Origin: Planctomycetota bacterium
Lineage (GTDB): Bacteria; Planctomycetota; Phycisphaerae; UBA1845; UTPLA1
Assembly (NCBI GenBank): GCA_016235815.1
Contig: JACRIM010000036.1
Location: forward strand, 1 to 62,584
DNA length: 62,584 bases
Direction: 5' to 3'
Shown: one piece after another, positions 34,853 to 43,851 of the stretch
Layout of the letters: each line of letters begins with the position of its first letter
How positions within the stretch are numbered: position 1 is the first letter of the stretch
Notes under the pieces: model-generated
Told to the model about the DNA's origin: nothing
The model's database searches: none
What the model saw: the letters and a program-made list of their open reading frames with translations, nothing else
Translations under genes and position numbers: made by a program

Positions 34853-36991
34853 ATGCCCAACCAGCCAACAGCCCTGACTCGAGCCTTTACGACCTTCCAG
34901 TCGTATCGGGGCCTCGTCTATCCGATCCTCGCGATGGCGCTGGTCCTCGTGCTGCTTATCCCGCTGCCGACGAGCATGTTGGACCTGCTGCTCATTGCCA
35001 ATATCACGCTCAGTGCGCTGGTCCTTCTCACCGTCATGTACATGAACGGGCCGCTGGAATTCTCTTCGTTCCCATCGCTCTTGCTTTCGCTCACGCTGTT
35101 CCGACTCGTGCTGAATACGGCCACGACGCGTCTCATCCTTACCAATGCCGACGGCACCACCTCCGCCGCTGGATATGTGATCGAGGAGTTCAGCCGGTTC
35201 GTCGCGGCCGGCTCGCTTCCGGTCGGCGTCATCATCTTCATCATCATCACGGTGATTCAGTTCGTGGTTATCACCAAGGGTGCGACGCGCATCGCCGAAG
35301 TCGCCGCCCGCTTCACCCTCGATGCCATGCCCGGAAAACAGATGGCCATCGATGCCGACCTCTCCGCCGGCATGATCAATGAGGAAGAGGCCCGCCGCCG
35401 TCGAGAGAACATCACCCGCGAGGCCGACTTCTACGGAGCGATGGACGGTGCCAGCAAGTTCGTTCGCGGCGATGCCATCGCCGGCGTCGTCATTACCTTC
35501 GTCAACATCCTCGGCGGAATCTATGTCGGCATGGTCGAAAAGAACCTCCCGATCATGACCTGCCTCGAGGTCTTCACCAAGCTCACCATCGGTGACGGCC
35601 TCGCCGCACAGATTCCCGCGTTCCTCGTCTCCATCGCTGCCGGCATGATCGTGACGCGCTCCGCCTCCAAAACCAACATGGGCGAGGAATTGATCGGCCA
35701 GGTGACCTCGCGACCCACCGCGATGATGCTCGCCGCGGCGTTTCTCTTCATCCTCATGTTGACGCCGCTCCCGAAGCCGCCGTTGATTGCCATGGCAGTC
35801 GGCCTGGGCGGTATGGGCTATTTGCTGACGCGAAAAGTGGCCAGTGACACCAAGGCCGGCGCCGCCAAGTCCGCCGCAAAGCCGAAGGAACCCGAGAAGA
35901 TCGAGACATTCCTGAATGTCGACGCCCTCGAACTCGAAGTGGGGTACGGCCTCATCAAGCTCGTGGACAAGAAGCAGGGCGGAGATCTCCTCGATCGCAT
36001 CAGCAACATCCGCCGCCAGATCGCCATCGAACTCGGCCTCATCGTTCCGCCGATCCGCATTCGCGACAACGTGCAGTTGGAGCCGAACGCCTACACGCTC
36101 AAACTCCGTGGCGCGGTCATCGCCAAGGCTGATTTAATGCCGGCCCACCAGCTGGCCATCGACTCCGGCGCGGTCTCCGAGCAGGTCCACGGCATCGAAA
36201 CCCACGAACCGGCCTTCGGATTGGCCGCGGTGTGGATCGAGCCGGCCAACCGCTCTCTCGCCGAGCAGCGAAACTACACGGTGGTCGAGCCGACCAGTGT
36301 CCTCGCCACGCATATCACCGAATTGATCCGCCGCCACGCCGCCGAGTTGCTCACGCGCCAGGACGTCAACCGCCTGTTCGATCACCTGAAGGAACGCAGT
36401 CCGAAGATTGTCGAAGAAGTCACGCCCGATCCGCTCAAGATCGGCGAGATTCAGACCGTCCTGCAGAACCTTCTCAAAGAGCGCGTGCCGATTCGCGATC
36501 TCGAAACCATTCTCGAAACGCTCGCCGACTGGGGCCGCCGTTCGAAAGACCCCGAGGTGCTCACCGAATACGTCCGCGCCGCGCTCGCCCGCACCATCTG
36601 CGAACTACATCGCGATGACACCAACACCATTCACGGTATCACGCTCGATCCCGCCGTCGAAGACCTCGTGAATTCGCATGTCGAGCGCACCGACCGCGGT
36701 TCGTACCTGACGCTCCCGCCGCCGATGGTGAACAAGCTGATCACCGCGATTCGTCATGAACTCGATGCCGCCGCCGCACGCACCAATGGCAAGCCGCCGG
36801 TTCTCATCACCGCGCCGCAAATTCGCCAATGGATCCGCCGCGTAATCGAAGCCGCACTGCCGCAGGTGGCCGTACTGGGCTACGGCGAGATCGTGCGCGG
36901 TGTCAACGTGCGAACTCATGGACTGGTAATGCTTCCCGAGGACACAACCGCCACGAAGTCGGCGCCTGAACCGATCCGAGCCGTGGCCTGA
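34853..36991 (+). CDS. flhA: Flagellar export gate protein FlhA
   Basis: 712 residues. About eight membrane segments span residues 20-330, with the FHIPEP signature TLFRLVLNTATTRLIL and RFTLDAMPGKQMAIDADLSA with GMI. The cytoplasmic domain (about 350-700) binds chaperone-substrate complexes. FlhA is the ion-driven export channel and docking ring. It is followed 17 bases later by flhF. Confidence 0.96.
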   Translation: MPNQPTALTRAFTTFQSYRGLVYPILAMALVLVLLIPLPTSMLDLLLIANITLSALVLLTVMYMNGPLEFSSFPSLLLSLTLFRLVLNTATTRLILTNADGTTSAAGYVIEEFSRFVAAGSLPVGVIIFIIITVIQFVVITKGATRIAEVAARFTLDAMPGKQMAIDADLSAGMINEEEARRRRENITREADFYGAMDGASKFVRGDAIAGVVITFVNILGGIYVGMVEKNLPIMTCLEVFTKLTIGDGLAAQIPAFLVSIAAGMIVTRSASKTNMGEELIGQVTSRPTAMMLAAAFLFILMLTPLPKPPLIAMAVGLGGMGYLLTRKVASDTKAGAAKSAAKPKEPEKIETFLNVDALELEVGYGLIKLVDKKQGGDLLDRISNIRRQIAIELGLIVPPIRIRDNVQLEPNAYTLKLRGAVIAKADLMPAHQLAIDSGAVSEQVHGIETHEPAFGLAAVWIEPANRSLAEQRNYTVVEPTSVLATHITELIRRHAAELLTRQDVNRLFDHLKERSPKIVEEVTPDPLKIGEIQTVLQNLLKERVPIRDLETILETLADWGRRSKDPEVLTEYVRAALARTICELHRDDTNTIHGITLDPAVEDLVNSHVERTDRGSYLTLPPPMVNKLITAIRHELDAAAARTNGKPPVLITAPQIRQWIRRVIEAALPQVAVLGYGEIVRGVNVRTHGLVMLPEDTTATKSAPEPIRAVA

Positions 36992-37008
36992 TCTAGATAA
37001 GGATACGT

Positions 37009-38262
37009 ATGAGCCGAAACACAACGGACCCCGACATGGCCATGAAGACCTATCGCGGGAGGTCCATGTCAGACGCCCTTGCCCGCGTGAAGACCGACCT
37101 CGGCCGCGACGCCGTCATCCTGCACACCCGGACGATTCGACGCGGCGGCGTGCTCGGTCTCGGTGCGAAGACCTTTGTCGAGATCACCGCGACCGCGGAT
37201 GCACGCGTCACGACCTTCCGCCGCGCCGCCAACGCGCCTGCCACCGTCGACAACTCGGATAATCGTACAACACTTCGAGGCATCCCAGTTGAGAAACCAC
37301 CGGCCCCGCTTGCATCTTCGCGCCCCGCGCCTGCGGACCCCGCGATCGTGAACGAAATACGCGAACTCCGCGCCATGGTCTCGGGCCTCGTCGCCAAGAC
37401 GCCCAAGCCGCGGCCTAAAGTCCCGGCCGAGTTGGTCGATCATTACACAAAACTTTTGCAGCAGCACGTCGGCGAAGAACTGGCCCGCGCGCTCTGCGAG
37501 CGCGTCGGCAAGGAAATGAAATCGCTCGCCGCGGATGCCAAGGCGCCCGACAGGGTCACGATCACCCGCGAGTTGGTCGATTCCGAATTGCAACGCTGCA
37601 TCGAAACGATGGTCCCGCCCACGCCCGAGATCGCATTGACTGAACAAGGCCGGCCCACCGTCATCGCCCTCGTCGGCCCCACCGGCGTCGGAAAGACCAC
37701 AACCCTTGCCAAGCTCGCCGCGAATTACAAACTCCGCGAGGGCCGCAGTGTCGGCCTCATCACCATCGACACCTATCGCATCGCCGCCGTCGAGCAGCTT
37801 CGAACCTATGCGGACATTCTCAAGATTCCGCTGGTCCCCGTCACAACCCCCGACGAAATCGCCGAGGCCGTTGCGAACTTGAAAGACTGCGACGTCATCC
37901 TCATCGACACGGCCGGACGCAGTCAGCGCGACGATCTTCGTGTCGCAGATTTATCGCGTTTTCTCGATGCCGCAAAGCCCCATCAGGTCCATCTTGTTCT
38001 CTCCAGCACCAGTCGCGAAGAAATCATCCGCGAGGCCGCTGCGAAGTTCGGCCCCCTCGGCGTCAAACATGTCATCTTCACCAAGCTCGATGAGGCCGTC
38101 GGCTTCGGCGTGATTCTCAACGTGCTCGCAGACATCGGTCTGCACGTCTCGTATCTCACCAACGGCCAATCGGTCCCCGACGACATCGAAGCCGGCAGCG
38201 CATCGCGCGTCGCCCGACTAATCCTTGGTCTTCCGGTTGCGCAATCGGAGGCCGGCGCGTGA
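37009..38262 (+). CDS. flhF: Flagellar placement GTPase FlhF (SRP family)
   Basis: 417 residues. N-terminal TYRGRSMSDALARVKTDLG (B domain), a variable linker, an N domain and the SRP-type GTPase with G1 GPTGVGKTTT (223 onward), TIDTYRIAAVEQLRTYADIL and DTAGRSQRD. FlhF marks where the flagellum is built, typically a pole. The start ATG 37009 is supported by AAGGA about 8 bases upstream; ATGs at 37036 and 37042 are alternatives. The flhF-flhG pair suggests controlled number and position of flagella. Confidence 0.93.
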   Translation: MSRNTTDPDMAMKTYRGRSMSDALARVKTDLGRDAVILHTRTIRRGGVLGLGAKTFVEITATADARVTTFRRAANAPATVDNSDNRTTLRGIPVEKPPAPLASSRPAPADPAIVNEIRELRAMVSGLVAKTPKPRPKVPAELVDHYTKLLQQHVGEELARALCERVGKEMKSLAADAKAPDRVTITRELVDSELQRCIETMVPPTPEIALTEQGRPTVIALVGPTGVGKTTTLAKLAANYKLREGRSVGLITIDTYRIAAVEQLRTYADILKIPLVPVTTPDEIAEAVANLKDCDVILIDTAGRSQRDDLRVADLSRFLDAAKPHQVHLVLSSTSREEIIREAAAKFGPLGVKHVIFTKLDEAVGFGVILNVLADIGLHVSYLTNGQSVPDDIEAGSASRVARLILGLPVAQSEAGA

Positions 38263-39140
38263 GTGCGATTCCGCTCGATCAAGCCTCGCGCCTTCGCGCC
38301 TTGATGAACGCGCCTCCGCCGCGCCCGGCGATTGCCCCGCGCCGACGCGCCCGTGTCCTCGCCATCGCCAGCGGCAAAGGCGGCGTCGGAAAAACCAACA
38401 TCGCCGTGAACCTGAGCATCGCCCTCGCCCGTCGCGGCCGTCGTGTCCTGCTGGTCGACGCCGACATCGGCACGGCCAACGTCGACGTGCTGTTCAACAT
38501 CAAATCCCGCTTCGATCTCTCGCACGTCCTTCGACGGCAAAAGCGCCTCGATGAAATCACCGTCAAGATCGACCCCGGCCTGCGCTTCATCCCCGGCGCA
38601 TCCGGCCTTGCCGACATCACCGATCTCTCGCGCGATCATCGCGCTGCCTTGCTGGACGAACTATCGCGCCTGGAGACGCAGTGCGACATGCTCTTACTCG
38701 ATTGCGGCGCGGGCATTTCGCAAAACGTCCTCGCTTTCGCCTCCGCCGCCGATGAAACGCTCGTCATCACCACGCCAGAGCCGACGGCCCTCACCGATGC
38801 CTATGCCCTGATCAAAGTCCTCAGCCAATCAACGGGCACATCACTCATTTCCCTCGTCGTGAATCAAGCCGATTCGCCGCGCGAGGCCCGCGCCGTCCAC
38901 GAACGCCTCGCCGCGACGGCCGAACGGTTTCTCGGTCTTCGCATCGCGGCCGCCGGGCAGGTTTTGCGGGACCCGTGCGTCGGCCTTTCCGTACGCGCCC
39001 GTGCCCCATTTATTCGGCAGTATCCGCGCTGCCCTGCCGCGACCTGCGTGGCAGCACTGGCGGAGCGGGTCGACCGACGCGACTCCGACCCTTCCGACTC
39101 CCCCGGTTTCTTCAACCGGCTTATTTCTTTTTTCAACTGA
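38259..39140 (+). CDS. flhG: FlhG/FleN, MinD-like ATPase controlling flagellar number
   Basis: 293 residues. It begins with DQASRLRALM, the DQAxxLR motif by which FlhG activates FlhF. The deviant Walker A is GKGGVGKT (39-46), followed by LLVDADIGTANVDVLF and, later, LLLDCGAGIS. A membrane-targeting helix may be at the end (FFNRLISFFN). It counts flagella and antagonises the flagellar regulator in polar flagellates. The GTG start overlaps the flhF stop by 4 bases. Confidence 0.92.
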   Translation: MSAIPLDQASRLRALMNAPPPRPAIAPRRRARVLAIASGKGGVGKTNIAVNLSIALARRGRRVLLVDADIGTANVDVLFNIKSRFDLSHVLRRQKRLDEITVKIDPGLRFIPGASGLADITDLSRDHRAALLDELSRLETQCDMLLLDCGAGISQNVLAFASAADETLVITTPEPTALTDAYALIKVLSQSTGTSLISLVVNQADSPREARAVHERLAATAERFLGLRIAAAGQVLRDPCVGLSVRARAPFIRQYPRCPAATCVAALAERVDRRDSDPSDSPGFFNRLISFFN

Positions 39141-39213
39141 AACGCCACCCGCCCCTCGCCGATGCCGAAATCTAGAGAGGCCCGATAGTGGGCCGTGGTG
39201 AGACGAGGGCGAC

Positions 39214-39471
39214 GTGGCTCGATTGTGTGGCGTCTGTTGTGGGTTGGTGGTCTTCAGCGCAATGATCCTGCGCGGTTTGGCCGTAGGAAACACCCCGCAG
39301 GTCATCATTCTTCGGGCTGTCACAGGACTCTTCGCCGGTCTGGTCCTGGGATGCGTCGTCGGGTGGCTTGGGATGATCCTCATACGCGATCAATTGCCCG
39401 ATCTGTCCGAACCCGAGCCGGAGGCAGCAACGCCTCCGAACGATCCCTCCGCCATTCAAACTGTTTATTGA
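39214..39471 (+). CDS. Small membrane protein between flhG and fliA
   Basis: 85 residues from GTG 39214 (GAGGG nearby). Two hydrophobic segments (about residues 5-22 and 33-57, the second Gly-rich: LRAVTGLFAGLVLGCVVGWL) are followed by an acidic Pro/Ala-rich tail. No family was recognised. Its place inside the operon, on the same strand and between two regulatory genes, indicates a role in flagellar assembly or in regulation of FliA, by context only. Confidence 0.6.
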   Translation: MARLCGVCCGLVVFSAMILRGLAVGNTPQVIILRAVTGLFAGLVLGCVVGWLGMILIRDQLPDLSEPEPEAATPPNDPSAIQTVY

Positions 39472-39517
39472 AACGCGACGCGCGAAGGGCGCGCCATGAC
39501 AAAGGGAGCAAGACCGG

Positions 39518-40291
39518 ATGCTGGCAACACAACTCGACATCACCACCGCGTGGAAGCAGTACAAGAAAAGCCCGACGAACGACCTGCGAAACCGCCTCGT
39601 CGAACAATACATGCACATCGTTCGCTTCAACGCGGAACGCATCCATTCCAAATTGCCGAACGAGGTCGAAATTGACGACCTTATCTCCGCCGGCATGTTC
39701 GGCCTCATCGACGCCATCGACGCCTTCGACCTCGGCCGCGGCGTGAAGTTCGAGACCTATTGCTCACCGCGTATCCGCGGCGCGATTCTCGACGAACTTC
39801 GCTCCATGGACTGGGTGCCGCGCCTCGTGCGCAATCGATCGCAGAAGATCCAGTCCGCCACCAAGGCGCTGCAAAGCGAACTCGGCCGCATCCCCAGCGA
39901 CCGCGAAGTCGCCGAGCGCATCGGCGTCTCCAACACTGAATTCACCCGCATGGTCCGCGACTCCAACGCCGTCTCCATGACCAGCCTCTCCCGAAAGGCC
40001 TTCGGCGGCGACTCTTCGAGCGAAGTCAGCGAGCTGGAAATCATTCGCGACGAAACCGCCACCAACCCCGTCACCGAGATGCAGAAGTCCGACCTGAAAG
40101 AGCTGATCCAGAAGGGCCTGTCGCAACCCGAGCGGCTGATCCTCATGCTCTATTACTATGAAGAGATGACCATGAAGGAGATCGGCCTCACCCTCGACCT
40201 CTCCGAAAGCCGCGTCAGCCAGATGCACTCCGCCATCGTCGACCGCCTCCGCTTCCAGTTAAAGCAGCGCGACAAAGAATTCCGCATGTAA
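39518..40291 (+). CDS. fliA: Flagellar sigma factor FliA (sigma-28)
   Basis: 257 residues. Region 2 has DDLISAGMFGLIDAIDAFDL and KFETYCSPRIRGAILDELRS; region 3 has SDREVAERIGVSNTEFTRM; region 4 has LILMLYYYEEMTMKEIGLTL followed by SESRVSQMHSAIVDRLR. These match sigma-28 and exclude sigma-70/RpoS (no region 1.1). FliA directs late genes such as flagellin. The anti-sigma FlgM is not in the window. It ends the flagellar operon and is followed by the 27-bp hairpin repeats. Confidence 0.95.
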   Translation: MLATQLDITTAWKQYKKSPTNDLRNRLVEQYMHIVRFNAERIHSKLPNEVEIDDLISAGMFGLIDAIDAFDLGRGVKFETYCSPRIRGAILDELRSMDWVPRLVRNRSQKIQSATKALQSELGRIPSDREVAERIGVSNTEFTRMVRDSNAVSMTSLSRKAFGGDSSSEVSELEIIRDETATNPVTEMQKSDLKELIQKGLSQPERLILMLYYYEEMTMKEIGLTLDLSESRVSQMHSAIVDRLRFQLKQRDKEFRM

Positions 40292-40300
40292 ATCTGTGGC

Positions 40301-40506
40301 ACCGGTTTCCAACCGGTGTCGTGTGGCAAGGGTTTTTAACCCGTGTCGTGTGGCAAGGGTTTCCAACCGGTGTCGTGTGGCACGGGTTTCCAACCCGTGT
40401 CGTGTGGCACGGGTTTCAAACCCGTGTCTTGTGGAACGGGTTTTCAACCCGTGTCTTGTGGAACCGGTTTTAAACCGGTGTGGTGTTTCACGGGTTTCCA
40501 ACCCGT
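40301..40506 (+). repeat. Eight phased 27-bp palindromic repeats after fliA
   Basis: Inverted repeats ACGGGTTTCCAACCCGT-like start at 40301, 40328, 40355, 40382, 40409, 40436, 40463 and 40490, exactly 27 bases apart. The stem is ACGGGTT/AACCCGT or ACCGGTT/AACCGGT; units 1 and 7 carry the CCGG form on both arms (compensatory change), and the loops vary (TCC, TTT, TCA, TTC, TTA). Units 2 and 3 have mismatches. The unit is a multiple of three and so opens frames coding SCGTGFQPV-like peptides; these are not proteins. The array lies 9 bases after the fliA stop and could stabilise or attenuate the operon mRNA. Confidence 0.85.
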
Positions 40507-40530
40507 TTTCGTTCGACTGCGAAGCCGATC

Positions 40531-40585
40531 CCCTCCCCTTGCGAAGGGGAGGGCAAGGTCTCCGAAGGCGACTCGCCATGGCGAG
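40531..40585. repeat. Dispersed-type inverted repeats
   Basis: CCCTCCCCTT (40531-40540) and AAGGGGAGGG (40544-40553) form a perfect 10-bp stem with a 3-base loop, and a perfect palindrome CTCGCCATGGCGAG follows at 40572-40585. There is no T-run. The rest of the gap (40586-40706) shows no gene. Confidence 0.5.
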
Positions 40586-40706
40586 GTGGGGTCAGCGAAC
40601 GCTCGAAACGCTGGTCTTAGGGATTAGGCTCTCGATCTGATAACACTTTTCCCTTGCCACACCCCGCCCCCATCGGTAACGTGATTGCGTTGTAACCCGA
40701 CCTCCC

Positions 40707-40718
40707 ACCTCGCGAGGT
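40707..40718 (+). promoter_or_regulatory. Palindrome ACCTCGCGAGGT containing the ribosome site
   Basis: The GAGG ribosome site (40714-40717) of the next gene, 8 bases before its ATG, is inside a perfect 12-base palindrome. Folding would pair the Shine-Dalgarno with CCTC. Confidence 0.4.
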
Positions 40719-40725
40719 TGCCCGC

Positions 40726-41034
40726 ATGTCCGCCATTCCGCCCAACGTGATCGGCTCCGTCCTCCAATCCGGTGCCGCCCAGCGCGCTCAAGCTGTTGAA
40801 ACAGATACCGCAAGGACCGCTCAATCCGAAGCCGCCCGCAAGGCCGCCGCCGGCCCCGACGCCTTTGTCGAAATCGAAGCCACCGACGGCGACACCCAGG
40901 TCCACACCGACTCCGGCGGCCTCGGTAGCCAGGGCCGACAAGACAACAAACCCGAAGAACCGCTGGCGGAAGACGAATCCGCTGAGCAAGACAACGACGA
41001 CACCGACACGCCGCACATAGACCTGTCGGCGTAA
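40726..41034 (+). CDS. Small acidic protein of unknown function
   Basis: 102 residues, no signal peptide. N-terminal SAIPPNVIGSVLQSGAAQRA is hydrophobic-amphipathic; the remainder is Asp/Glu-rich and likely disordered. I do not recognise a domain. It follows the flagellar operon after the repeat region and may or may not belong to it. Confidence 0.5.
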   Translation: MSAIPPNVIGSVLQSGAAQRAQAVETDTARTAQSEAARKAAAGPDAFVEIEATDGDTQVHTDSGGLGSQGRQDNKPEEPLAEDESAEQDNDDTDTPHIDLSA

Positions 41035-41157
41035 ACCTCGATTCTCAAAGATTTCCCCGGCTCGGCTTGCTTCTTCGCGTCAAGCTCACCGGAATCGTCC
41101 GATTCAGGCTTGCCGTTTGGCGGATCACTCGCGAAAGTGTGTGGCTAAGATACACAA

Positions 41158-41709
41158 TCACCGCCGCTTCTCCCGATTGATCTTCGGTGCCTTCGCCGGC
41201 TTTTCTCCCTTTCCAAGGTCCGGCGGCGGACTCTGTGTCCACGATCGCTCGCGCTTCGGCGGCGTCGTCAGAAACTCCGCAACGTTGAGATCGCACCGCG
41301 GCACGACCGCCACGCAATATGGGCTGGCCATGGAAACAGAAGTGGTCGATGCAGGTGCTTGCGTCTGCACCGCGACGCGCAAGTGTCCTCCCTCGCGCCA
41401 CACGCGCTCGATTTTCACGGCATATTGATCCGACGTCACTTGCCCGAGCGTCACGATCAGCAGCATTTCCTCATTGAAATTCACCGGCACATCCGCAAGC
41501 GGTATCTGCGCCAGCGTCTGCGTGTCGCGCACCACGAGTTGCATCGCCCGCGTCTCGTGCGAGTGGGTTCCCTGAAATTGATCGAGGATCGGCAAATCCT
41601 CGCCTTCCGCCGGCGACGGTCGAACGCCGTGCCGCTGTTCATGGCAGCCAAGTGAACACGGCACGACGAGCATCACACCGACGAGCAGGAGATTGCATCT
41701 GATCTTCAT
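41158..41709 (-). CDS. PrcB_C-like lipoprotein
   Basis: 183 residues from ATG 41709. The signal ends in SLGC, a lipobox, so the protein is likely a lipoprotein. The middle (about 60-140), with VNFNEEMLLIVTLGQVTSDQ and SPYCVAVVPRCDLNVAEF, follows the PrcB_C fold seen in protease-complex subunits and other secreted proteins. A Pro/Lys-rich tail ends it. It is isolated on the minus strand and divergent from the gene at 41790. The domain assignment is by pattern only. Confidence 0.6.
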   Translation of the reverse strand: MKIRCNLLLVGVMLVVPCSLGCHEQRHGVRPSPAEGEDLPILDQFQGTHSHETRAMQLVVRDTQTLAQIPLADVPVNFNEEMLLIVTLGQVTSDQYAVKIERVWREGGHLRVAVQTQAPASTTSVSMASPYCVAVVPRCDLNVAEFLTTPPKRERSWTQSPPPDLGKGEKPAKAPKINREKRR

Positions 41710-41789
41710 GGGTGAATCGTAGTCCGCTTTCATGCCCGTGGGCAAACCATCGTTTGACCCGCACGCCAGTGCCTCGGTATCATAACCAT

Positions 41790-42287
41790 GTGAAAACAAT
41801 CGCTTTATCGCGAGTATTGCTCTTGGCGGTCATCCTCGCCACGGTTCCCCTCTGCGCCGATCCGGCTCCCACCAAGCCCCGCCCCCTGACCTCGAAGGAA
41901 TCCGCCGCCCTGCGCGAAGAGGCCCGCGCCGCCATTTCCTCCGGCGATTTCACGAAGGCCGCCGCGCTCATCGAGCGAACACGCAAGGTCACCGCTACCT
42001 CCGAACAAGCGGCTTGGCTGCTCATCGAATCCGAATGCGAATACGGCCGCCGCGCCTGGACCAAGTCCGCCCTCGCCGCCATGCGTATCATCGCCCTTCA
42101 CCCCAAGAGCGACCACGCTGGCGCCGCCCTCTATTGGGCCGCCCGCGCTTATGAACAGATCGGCCGTCCCGCGAAAGCCGCCGAACTCTACCGCGAATGC
42201 GTCGATCACAAACGCACGCCCGCATCCCTGCGCGACGCCGCGAAGGCCCGCTTACTCGAACTCTTCAAAACAGATAGTAAGAAATGA
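41790..42287 (+). CDS. Exported TPR-like protein upstream of miaB
   Basis: 165 residues from GTG 41790, which starts a clean signal peptide (ending PLCA, about residue 23). Two or three TPR-like helical pairs follow (AAISSGDFTKAAALIERTRK; LYWAARAYEQIGRPAKAAEL). The stop overlaps the miaB ATG by 4 bases. Function unknown; binding of other proteins in the periplasm is likely. Confidence 0.6.
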   Translation: MKTIALSRVLLLAVILATVPLCADPAPTKPRPLTSKESAALREEARAAISSGDFTKAAALIERTRKVTATSEQAAWLLIESECEYGRRAWTKSALAAMRIIALHPKSDHAGAALYWAARAYEQIGRPAKAAELYRECVDHKRTPASLRDAAKARLLELFKTDSKK

Positions 42288-43834
42288 CCGCGAACCCCTC
42301 CATCTATCTTGAAACGATGGGCTGCCAGATGAACGCCCTCGACAGCGAACTGGTCATGGGGTCGCTGCTCGCGCAGGGGTTTCGTCTGACGGATGATCTG
42401 CTCAGCGCGCAACTCGTCGTGATCAACACCTGCTCCGTTCGCCAACACGCCGAGGACAAAGTCTACTCGCGCCTCGGTCAGCTTCGCGGATCGAAGAAGA
42501 AAAACCCCGACCAAATCGTCGCCGTCATCGGCTGCATGGCCGAGCGCGACGGCGACAACCTGCTCGCCAAGTCACCCGTCGTCGACATCCTCTGCGGCCC
42601 GACCGATCTTCACCGCCTGCCCGCGTTGATTAACGACGTCCGCACCACCCGCGCGCCCGCCGTCGCCCTCTCCGGCAAACTCCGCGACCGCTCCACGCCG
42701 CGGCACCACGACGCCGAGCATGAAGACCTCGAAGCCCTCGACCGCGGCCGCTGGTTCGGCCTCTCCGACCACGTCGCCACGCCCAAGGTGTTCGGCCGCC
42801 ACCAGGCCTACGTCCGCATCACCCGCGGCTGCAACAAGTATTGCTCCTTCTGCGTCGTCCCCTTCACGCGCGGGCCCGAATCGCACCGCCCGCCCGATCA
42901 GATCGTTGAGGAAGTCCGCCGCCTCGCTTCCGGCGGCGTCCTCGAAGTAACGCTGCTCGGCCAGACCGTGAACCACTATCACTACATCGACGACGCCGGC
43001 CGCGAAACGACGTTTGCCGAGTTGCTCCGCCGCGTGCACGACGAGGTCCCCGAGCTGCAGCGCCTGCGATTCGTCACCAGTTTTCCGCGCGACTTCACCG
43101 ACGACGCCCTTAAGGCAATGGCCGAGTCGCCGCGCATCTGTCGCTACCTGCACATCCCCGCCCAGAGCGGCAGCGACGACGTGCTCAAGCGCATGAACCG
43201 CGGTTACACCGTTGCCCAGTATGACAGCCTCATCGAGCGCGCCCGCGCCCTTATGCCCGACATCGCCCTCTCCGGCGACATGATCGTTGGCTTCCCCGGC
43301 GAAACCGAAGACGACTTCGCCGCGAGCCTCGATCTGCTCCGCCGCGCCCGCTACAAGAACTGCTTCATCTTCAAATACTCCCCGCGTCCCGGCACCACCG
43401 CCTTCGGCCGTCTCGAAGACGATGTGCCCGACGAAGTGAAGCGCCGCCGAAACAACGACATGCTCGCCGTACAGGCCGAGATCAACGTCGCGAATCACCG
43501 GGGCATGCTCGAACAACTCGTCGAAGTCCTCGTCGAAGGCCCGAGCAAGCGCACGCTCAAAATGCAGGAGTCGGAGCAGGATCGCGGCAGCGAAGTCGAC
43601 TGGTCCGCCAAGGAAAGCGCCCAACTCGTTGGCCGCACCCGCGGGGATCAGATCGTCCTGCTCGACGGCCCGCCCGAGTTGATCGGCAACCTCGTCCACG
43701 CCCGAATCTACGCCTGCACGCCTTACACCCTGCACGGCCGCCTAGAATCCACTGGCCCGTTAGTGACGAGCAGCCTGTGCCACACGACGCCGGCCGCCGC
43801 GGGAAATATTCCGCTCGCCGTCCTGCAAGCCTGA
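42284..43834 (+). CDS. miaB: tRNA-2-methylthio-N6-dimethylallyladenosine synthase MiaB
   Basis: 516 residues. This radical-SAM methylthiotransferase modifies i6A37 of tRNAs reading UNN codons. N-terminal UPF0004 Cys ligands are in ETMGCQMN, NTCSVR and GCMAE; radical-SAM cysteines are C183, C187 and C190 (CNKYCSFC). Later motifs YLHIPAQSGSDDVLKRMNRG and DMIVGFPGETEDDF are typical. A TRAM domain follows, with a C-terminal extension of about 40 residues. Ribosomal-protein variant RimO is less likely because the CNKYCSFCVVPFTRG form is MiaB-like. Confidence 0.94.
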   Translation: MTANPSIYLETMGCQMNALDSELVMGSLLAQGFRLTDDLLSAQLVVINTCSVRQHAEDKVYSRLGQLRGSKKKNPDQIVAVIGCMAERDGDNLLAKSPVVDILCGPTDLHRLPALINDVRTTRAPAVALSGKLRDRSTPRHHDAEHEDLEALDRGRWFGLSDHVATPKVFGRHQAYVRITRGCNKYCSFCVVPFTRGPESHRPPDQIVEEVRRLASGGVLEVTLLGQTVNHYHYIDDAGRETTFAELLRRVHDEVPELQRLRFVTSFPRDFTDDALKAMAESPRICRYLHIPAQSGSDDVLKRMNRGYTVAQYDSLIERARALMPDIALSGDMIVGFPGETEDDFAASLDLLRRARYKNCFIFKYSPRPGTTAFGRLEDDVPDEVKRRRNNDMLAVQAEINVANHRGMLEQLVEVLVEGPSKRTLKMQESEQDRGSEVDWSAKESAQLVGRTRGDQIVLLDGPPELIGNLVHARIYACTPYTLHGRLESTGPLVTSSLCHTTPAAAGNIPLAVLQA

Positions 43835-43851
43835 CACGAAAGGGGGCCGCC

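Noticed and set aside
40322-40420. TGGCACGGGTTTCC in the repeats as a sigma-54 -24 element
   Set aside because: The TTGC -12 part is missing and the match is a by-product of the hairpin sequence.
40301-40506. Possible CRISPR array
   Set aside because: There are no unique spacers; the unit is a 17-base hairpin plus a conserved 10-base linker, directly tandem.
40343-40627. Open frame giving repeated SCGTGFQPV peptides
   Set aside because: It arises because the 27-bp hairpin unit is a multiple of three; no conserved protein family or ribosome site.
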